From: an uncultured Sphingomonadaceae bacterium
GTDB taxonomy: Bacteria > Pseudomonadota > Alphaproteobacteria > Sphingomonadales > Sphingomonadaceae
Assembly: GCA_947493325.1 (NCBI GenBank)
Contig: CANLQI010000001.1
Coordinates: 1,627,375 to 1,691,374 of the forward strand
DNA length: 64,000 nt
Direction of reading: 5' to 3'
Shown: in pieces, positions 58,986 to 64,000 of the stretch
Numbering within the stretch: the first letter of the stretch is position 1
Layout: each line of letters opens with the position of its first letter
Notes under the pieces: model-generated
The model's input: the letters and a program-made list of their open reading frames with translations, nothing else
Databases searched by the model: none
What the model was told of the DNA's origin: nothing
Made by a program: the position numbers and the translations under genes

Positions 58986-59989
58986 GCCAGCGCGAGTAAC
59001 TCGTCCCGTTTGGCGAGGCATGCGGCGCGGCGCTCTATCGCGGCACCGGGCTGAATATACTGCAACGCTTTGTCGAGACGCACTTTGGCCGCATGGCCGA
59101 TATCAGGCAGCAGCTCTGCAATGCCCTGCATCTCATCCATCCGGCCCCAGCAATTAAGCGCAATATCGCACCCGGCCTCGACCGATTTCAGCGCCCGCGT
59201 GGGTACATCACCTTGCAATGCCTTCATGTCGAGATCATCAGACATCAGCAAACCGTCAAAACCGATTTGCCCGCGGATAATCTCGTCAATCACAGTCGGC
59301 GACTGTGTCGCGGGGCGCGCATCATCCCATACCCGGTATACAATATGCGCGGTCATCGCCATCGGCGCATCGCTGAGCGTCCTGAACGGCGCAATATCGA
59401 TTTCCAATGCTTCTGCGTCCGCATCAACATGTGGCAATTCCATATGGCTATCGACCACAGCGCGGCCATGGCCTGGCATATGCTTGACCACGCCTTCGAC
59501 ACCGCCGCGACGCAGTCCGTCGAGCGTGGCACGGCCCAGAGCCGCCACCCGCATCGGATCATTGCCCAGGGCGCGATCGCCAATCGCCGGTGTGGTTTCC
59601 GCCTGGCTTACATCCAGCAGTGGCAGACAATCTACATTGATGCCGACCTCATGAAGATCAAGCGCGATGGCTTCTGCATTGGCGCGCATCGCCTCAATCG
59701 CGCTTGCAGGCGCAACGTCGTATAATGCGTCAAATTTCGCGCCTGCGGGATAGGCGGGCCAATGCGGCGGCCCCATGCGCGCGACACGGCCGCCTTCCTG
59801 ATCGATAAGGATCAGCACATCATCGCGCCCGTGTAGTTCGCGGATGCTGTCGGTCAGTGCGCGCAGTTGTTCCCGTGTTTCGATATTACGGCCGAAAACA
59901 ATGTAGCCCGCCGGGTCTGCATCGGCGAAAAATGCACGCTCTTCGGCAGTCATAACCAATCCAGAAAGGCCGAAAATTACAGGTTTCAT
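58982..59989 (-). CDS. nagZ: Beta-N-acetylhexosaminidase NagZ
   Basis: 335 residues from MKPVIFG (59989). The track start adds 50 codons of poor quality sequence. The GH3 family motifs are DQEGGRVARMGPP near 75-87, the signature KHMPGHGRAVVDSH with the catalytic His, and LLMSDDLDMKAL with the nucleophile Asp. It acts in the cytoplasm and cleaves GlcNAc from anhydro-muropeptides during wall recycling. It lies between the SPOR gene and scpA. Confidence 0.95.
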   Translation of the reverse strand: MKPVIFGLSGLVMTAEERAFFADADPAGYIVFGRNIETREQLRALTDSIRELHGRDDVLILIDQEGGRVARMGPPHWPAYPAGAKFDALYDVAPASAIEAMRANAEAIALDLHEVGINVDCLPLLDVSQAETTPAIGDRALGNDPMRVAALGRATLDGLRRGGVEGVVKHMPGHGRAVVDSHMELPHVDADAEALEIDIAPFRTLSDAPMAMTAHIVYRVWDDARPATQSPTVIDEIIRGQIGFDGLLMSDDLDMKALQGDVPTRALKSVEAGCDIALNCWGRMDEMQGIAELLPDIGHAAKVRLDKALQYIQPGAAIERRAACLAKRDELLALA

Positions 59990-60090
59990 GCACCCGTCCA
60001 AATGCAAACATTCAACATGTAAGCAGTTTGGACCGATATAGCATCGGGGTAAAGAGTCTGCGGCATCTATATTGTGGAAATAGGCGAATA

Positions 60091-60822
60091 TTAACGCCGA
60101 ATATAACACGCACCGCCCGAGGCTTTCAGCCGGTTGCACACATTATTGGCCGTGGCTGTATCCGGCGCGATTGCGCTGAGGCGGTAGACAGTGCCGCCAT
60201 CGACATCTGCAGGTACAATCGTTTTGGGCAAACCGGCGATATAGTCATATTTGCGGGCCAGTCCGTTCCAGCCAGTGACAGCCAGTGCTTCGGTGCTGTA
60301 AGCGCCAAGCTGCACAACCACGCCTCTGGCCGCCGCTGGCCTTGGTGCAGGAACGTCAGCCTCTGACGGTGCAGATGGGGCTGGCGCCGGTTGAGCTGAT
60401 GCGAGAGGTGCCGTTTTGGGCTTTGGCTGCACAGGCGGTTTGGCTTTGACTGCCCCCGCTTTTTTCGCCGCACTTTCGGAATCGCCAATTTTGGCTTGTT
60501 TTGGAACGCCTTCGCTCGCGCTGAATGTCGCGTCGCCTGTGCCTTCAAATTCCTTGCCCTGCGGGTCTTTGGGCCGGACCTTATAAGGTGTTTTTTCCGC
60601 CATGATAACACTGCCATCGCCGCTGCTGCTCACTCCGCTGCCGCTGCTTAGGAACCAGTATATCGCGCCGATTATGGCCGCCAGAGCGATAAGCCCGATC
60701 AGGACAAGGCCTATGGTTCGCCCGCTATCGCCATTGTCATACGCATCATATTCTTCGGCGGATTCAAGCCAGGGCAGACTGTCATCTTCGTTAAAGCCCA
60801 AATTGTCATTATTGACTGTCAT
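60091..60822 (-). CDS. SPOR-domain membrane protein
   Basis: 243 residues from MTVNNDN (60822). An acidic cytoplasmic N-terminus (NEDDSLPWLESAEEYDAYDN) precedes a transmembrane helix at about 36-60 (TIGLVLIGLIALAAIIGAIYWFL). A Lys/Pro/Ala-rich linker leads to a C-terminal SPOR domain (VVVQLGAYSTEALAVTGWNGL and YRLSAIAPDTATANNVCNRLKASGG). It is expected to bind denuded septal glycan. It sits in the conserved argS-SPOR-nagZ order of alphaproteobacteria, next to the wall-recycling nagZ. Confidence 0.88.
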   Translation of the reverse strand: MTVNNDNLGFNEDDSLPWLESAEEYDAYDNGDSGRTIGLVLIGLIALAAIIGAIYWFLSSGSGVSSSGDGSVIMAEKTPYKVRPKDPQGKEFEGTGDATFSASEGVPKQAKIGDSESAAKKAGAVKAKPPVQPKPKTAPLASAQPAPAPSAPSEADVPAPRPAAARGVVVQLGAYSTEALAVTGWNGLARKYDYIAGLPKTIVPADVDGGTVYRLSAIAPDTATANNVCNRLKASGGACYIRR

Positions 60823-60867
60823 ACTGTTACCCGCCGCGCACAATATCTGAATATAGCGGAGTGAAAA

Positions 60868-62592
60868 TCACATTTCATTGGCTGCTTCCACCCCCATAAT
60901 GGCCAACCCATTGGCAATGGTTTGCCCTATATTTTGCGCGAGGAAAAGCCTTGCGGCCGTCATTTCGGCATTATCCGCCATCAATATCCGTTTTTCCGGC
61001 CGGTCATTACCCAGATTATAGAACCCGTGAAATGCCGCCGACAGGTCATTCAGATAAAATGCAATCCGGTGCGGTTCGCGGCTTTGTGCGGCGGACTCCA
61101 CAATGCGCGGGAATTGCGCAGCCTGCTGGATCAACGCAATTTCTTCCGCGCCCAGTGTGTCAAGATGCGTATCGGATGGCGTGATACCGTCCGCCGCCGC
61201 CTTGCGCAGCATCGATTGAATCCGGGCATGCGCATATTGCACGTAAAATACCGGGTTATCACGGCTGGCCTCGACAACTTTGGCAAAGTCGAATTCCATC
61301 TGCGCGTCCGCCTTGCGGGTCAGCATCGTGAAACGCACAGCGTCCTTGCCGACTTCATCGACCACTTCTTTCAGCGTTACGAACGTTCCCGAACGTTTCG
61401 ACATTTTGATGGGCTCACCATCGCGCAGCAGCTTGACCATCTGCACCAGCTTCACGTCAAATTTGGCATCTTCCCCGGCCAGTGCCGCGACCGCAGCCTT
61501 GATCCGCTTGACCGTACCGGCATGATCCGCGCCCCAGATATCAATCAGCTCATCGGCATTTTGCAGTTTTTGGAAATGATAGGCGAGATCGGCACCAAAA
61601 TAGGTCCATTTGCCATCGGATTTCCGGATCGGCCGATCCTGATCATCACCAAATTTTGTGGAGCGGAACAACGGCAGTTCGACCGGCTCCCAATCATTCA
61701 GCGTCTTGCCTTTGGGCGCTTCCAATATACCGTCATAGACAAGGTCACGCGATCTCAGCTCTGCCTCGGCGGCTTCCGCCTTGCCCTCGACATGCAATTG
61801 CGCTTCGGATGCGAATTCATCATGAACTATGCCCAGCAGCGCGAGGTCTGCGCGGATCATATCCATCATGTCATTCACCGCCTCTTCGCGGAACAGTACC
61901 AGCCATTCGGATTCGTTCGCATCTTTGTATGCATCACCGAATTTTTCCGCGAGCCGCACGCCTGTAGGAACCAGATAATCACCCGGATACAGCCCCTCGG
62001 GAATTGCGCCAATATCCTCGCCTAGCGCTTCACGATAGCGCAGATGGGCAGAGCGGGCGAGTGTATCGACCTGTCCGCCCGCATCATTGATGTAATATTC
62101 GCGCACCACTTTATGCCCCGCAAATTCGAGCAGCGAAGCAAGCGCGTCACCAACCACGGCGCCGCGGACATGACCCATGTGCATCGGACCAGTGGGGTTG
62201 GCAGAAACATATTCAACATTGACGGTGCGGCCCGCGCCCATATCGGACCGGCCATAATCCGGCCCCAGCCGCGCAATTTCGGCAAGTCCGGCGATCCAGC
62301 ACGAATCGCTAAGGCGCAGGTTGATAAACCCGGGCCCGGCAATTTCGGCAGCCTTTACTTCTTCGATTTTTTCCAACTCTGCGGCAATTTGGACGGCCAA
62401 TGCACGCGGGTTCGTTTTGGCCTGCCGCGCCAATACCATGGCGGCATTGGTGGCAAGATCGCCATGTGCAGCATCACGCGGAGGTTCTACGGTCACGCCC
62501 GCACGCACAGTCTGCGCGGGCAATTCTCCGGCGGCAACCAGCGCATCCAGCGCGCTGTCTACATGGGCGGCAAAACGGCTGTAAATAGTCAC
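60868..62592 (-). CDS. argS: Arginyl-tRNA synthetase
   Basis: 574 residues, class I synthetase. It has the N-terminal Add-1 type domain, then VEYVSANPTGPMHMGHVRGAVVGDAL with HMGH as the HIGH motif. The KMSKS-like PIKMSKRSGTFVTLKEVVDEVG and a C-terminal DALR anticodon-binding domain (FYVQYAHARIQSMLRKA) follow. KMSKR is present, whereas some ArgS proteins lack a canonical KMSK. The first gene in its run, it is followed by the SPOR gene. Confidence 0.96.
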   Translation of the reverse strand: MTIYSRFAAHVDSALDALVAAGELPAQTVRAGVTVEPPRDAAHGDLATNAAMVLARQAKTNPRALAVQIAAELEKIEEVKAAEIAGPGFINLRLSDSCWIAGLAEIARLGPDYGRSDMGAGRTVNVEYVSANPTGPMHMGHVRGAVVGDALASLLEFAGHKVVREYYINDAGGQVDTLARSAHLRYREALGEDIGAIPEGLYPGDYLVPTGVRLAEKFGDAYKDANESEWLVLFREEAVNDMMDMIRADLALLGIVHDEFASEAQLHVEGKAEAAEAELRSRDLVYDGILEAPKGKTLNDWEPVELPLFRSTKFGDDQDRPIRKSDGKWTYFGADLAYHFQKLQNADELIDIWGADHAGTVKRIKAAVAALAGEDAKFDVKLVQMVKLLRDGEPIKMSKRSGTFVTLKEVVDEVGKDAVRFTMLTRKADAQMEFDFAKVVEASRDNPVFYVQYAHARIQSMLRKAAADGITPSDTHLDTLGAEEIALIQQAAQFPRIVESAAQSREPHRIAFYLNDLSAAFHGFYNLGNDRPEKRILMADNAEMTAARLFLAQNIGQTIANGLAIMGVEAANEM

Positions 62593-62721
62593 GTAATCAT
62601 CCTGACATAGATCAATAGCAAACCATGCGAAAAGGCTGGTCCGGTCCGTTCCACGTCTAGCCCATGTCCCTCGCAGGGGAAAGAGGTAGTATTATCTTAA
62701 TGATATGAAACGGGAACGCGA

Positions 62722-63375
62722 TTAACGCGTGACGTTATATTGCAGCTGGTCACCCGAAAGCTGGAATCCGACCAGCAATTCAAAACTGGTACGGGCCAGC
62801 GCCGCACGCACCGCAGGATCGGACAACGGGTCTACTGCCGCATCAACATCGCCGCTTTTACGCTTGCGCGTGATTTTTTCGCGGATATCGGCGGGAAGCG
62901 TTGCCGCGGCCTTGTCGATATAGGCTGCACCTTTGCCCTGTGCCTGCGCACGGTAAGCACCGTCAGCAAAATTCAGCGTGACAGAGCCGATGCGTTTGGA
63001 CACAACCGACGTGCCGCCGCGCACTACGGTGGAGAAAAAAGGCAGTGTCACCTGCCGCGCGCCGCTTGCATTTGTGCGGCGGGCCTGCACATCAAATGTG
63101 GCGACAGCGTAGATTTTTTCGGCTTGGTCATTGCATGCACTGCGCAGGTTAGTAACATTCGCCACAACATCAATCGCGCTCGCGTCCGTGCTGTTTGCCG
63201 GATTGAACAGCGTTATGTCGCCTGTGTAATCGGGAATAGCGACAGATGGGCAGGCCGATAATGTCGAAGTAATTCCTACGCCCTGGTCCACACGTATCTC
63301 GTTGTCGGAAGCACAACCGCCCAAAACCAGCAGCGATGTCGCAATAAGAATGGATTTTGCGCGTAATGTCATCAT
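62722..63375 (-). CDS. Predicted lipoprotein, unknown function
   Basis: 217 residues. The signal ends in the lipobox LLVLGGC (Cys near 21). The mature part looks beta-rich (ATFDVQARRTNASGARQVTLPFFSTVV; SVTLNFADGAYRAQAQG), followed by a charged helix and FELLVGFQLSGDQLQYNVTR at the end. I do not recognise the family. It lies between argS and ispH, and diverges from ispH. A 25-codon frame upstream that overlaps the start is not convincing. Confidence 0.7.
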   Translation of the reverse strand: MMTLRAKSILIATSLLVLGGCASDNEIRVDQGVGITSTLSACPSVAIPDYTGDITLFNPANSTDASAIDVVANVTNLRSACNDQAEKIYAVATFDVQARRTNASGARQVTLPFFSTVVRGGTSVVSKRIGSVTLNFADGAYRAQAQGKGAAYIDKAAATLPADIREKITRKRKSGDVDAAVDPLSDPAVRAALARTSFELLVGFQLSGDQLQYNVTR

Positions 63376-63496
63376 AATCTCGACTTTTCCTTCAATAGGT
63401 GTTTATTGGCTTCATATCCGCCCCATATGGGAAGCGCAACGCCTGTCATTACTATCGCAGGCTGAATATACTGGGTAAAATGAACGGTAACCGAAT

Positions 63497-64000
63497 ATGA
63501 AACAGCATCTTCAGCTTTTAATTGCCGCACCGCGCGGGTTTTGCGCAGGCGTGGACCGGGCGATTGATATTGTCGAAATCGCGCTGCAGAAATATGGCGC
63601 ACCTGTCTATGTGCGTCACGAAATCGTCCATAACAAATATGTTGTCGACAGCCTGAAGGCCAAAGGTGCCATATTTGTCGAAGAGCTGGACAAGGTGCCA
63701 GACGATGCACCTGTGGTGTTTTCCGCGCACGGGGTACCCAAGGCAGTGCCGCACAAAGCGGCAGAGCGCGGCCTGACCTATGTAGATGCCACCTGCCCGC
63801 TGGTTTCCAAAGTGCACCGTCAGGCGGAGCGGCAGGTGGAAGCAGGACGGCATATCATTTTCATTGGCCATGAAGGCCATCCTGAAGTCATCGGTACATT
63901 CGGCCAAGTGGACGCGGGTCAGATGACTCTGGTCGAAACCCCCGAAGATGTGGCAGCGCTCAATCCCGATGATCCCACTAATCTGGCATTTTTGACGCAA
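63497..64000 (+). CDS. ispH: 4-hydroxy-3-methylbut-2-enyl diphosphate reductase IspH, N-terminal part
   Basis: The last 168 codons of the window form an open frame with no stop, so the gene continues beyond 64000. It is absent from the ORF track for that reason. Motifs are [13 protein letters not shown] with a cluster Cys at 16, [37 protein letters not shown] (Cys100) and [12 protein letters not shown]. IspH is the last step of the MEP pathway, making IPP and DMAPP with a [4Fe-4S] cluster. Confidence 0.95.
   Translation, partial: MKQHLQLLIAAPRGFCAGVDRAIDIVEIALQKYGAPVYVRHEIVHNKYVVDSLKAKGAIFVEELDKVPDDAPVVFSAHGVPKAVPHKAAERGLTYVDATCPLVSKVHRQAERQVEAGRHIIFIGHEGHPEVIGTFGQVDAGQMTLVETPEDVAALNPDDPTNLAFLTQ

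Noticed and set aside
63372-63449. 25-codon minus-strand frame (MTGVALPIWGGYEANKH...) that overlaps the lipoprotein start by ATGA
   Set aside because: The overlap is suggestive, but there is no ribosome binding site and the frame sits in the ispH divergent promoter region.

Overview
The window looks like the chromosome of an alphaproteobacterium, most likely Sphingomonadales. This rests on gene content and order: a full division and cell wall (dcw) cluster, the run argS-SPOR-nagZ-scpA-scpB-tatABC, a meso-DAP-type MurE, a TamA/TamB pair, Bpt, and a small signal-anchored protein ending in PTSP. No tRNA, rRNA, CRISPR array, insertion sequence or prophage was seen. Genus cannot be fixed from the sequence alone.

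Layout. 1-0.35 kb: the 3' end of ccmI. 0.4-21.6 kb: the dcw cluster on the minus strand, in transcription order mraZ, rsmH, ftsL-like, ftsI, murE, an unannotated 56-codon ORF, murF, mraY, murD, ftsW, murG, murC, murB, ddl, ftsQ, ftsA, ftsZ, then a TPR/SPOR protein. Most junctions overlap by 1-4 bases. The ddl-murB and murB-murC gaps each hold a copy of a 73-nt palindromic repeat. 21.9-27.6 kb, minus strand: a DUF4350-like protein with a small membrane partner, a cysteine synthase, a VOC protein, glpD and ccmBA. 27.6-39.0 kb: mostly plus strand, with a pterin dehydratase, an osmoprotectant ABC operon that ends in an exported papain-like protein, a ferredoxin, map, a PQQ/heme dehydrogenase, and glnB-glnA behind a sigma54-like promoter. 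An SDR, an AlkA-type glycosylase and a molybdopterin-binding-domain protein lie opposite.

39.1-52.4 kb, minus strand: katG, kynureninase with an HGGXW alpha/beta hydrolase (a likely kynurenine formamidase), tamB-tamA, bpt and ilvA. 52.4-56.1 kb, plus strand: a 3-hydroxyisobutyrate-dehydrogenase-like enzyme, an exported amidohydrolase, a small membrane protein and an entericidin-like lipoprotein. The gaps around the last two are AT-rich and full of palindromes. 56.1-63.4 kb, minus strand: tatC, tatB, tatA, scpB, scpA, nagZ, a SPOR protein, argS and an unknown lipoprotein. ispH starts at 63.5 kb on the plus strand and runs off the window.

The genes are mainly housekeeping: peptidoglycan precursor synthesis and septation, peptidoglycan recycling (nagZ), chromosome segregation (scpAB), protein export (tat) and outer-membrane assembly (tamAB). 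The least explained items are the 56-codon ORF inside the dcw cluster, the palindromes and three-arm repeat around the 55.4-55.9 kb small genes, and the papain-like protein in the osmoprotectant operon. Starts were often moved downstream of the ORF-track start when a ribosome binding site or gene overlap supported it.
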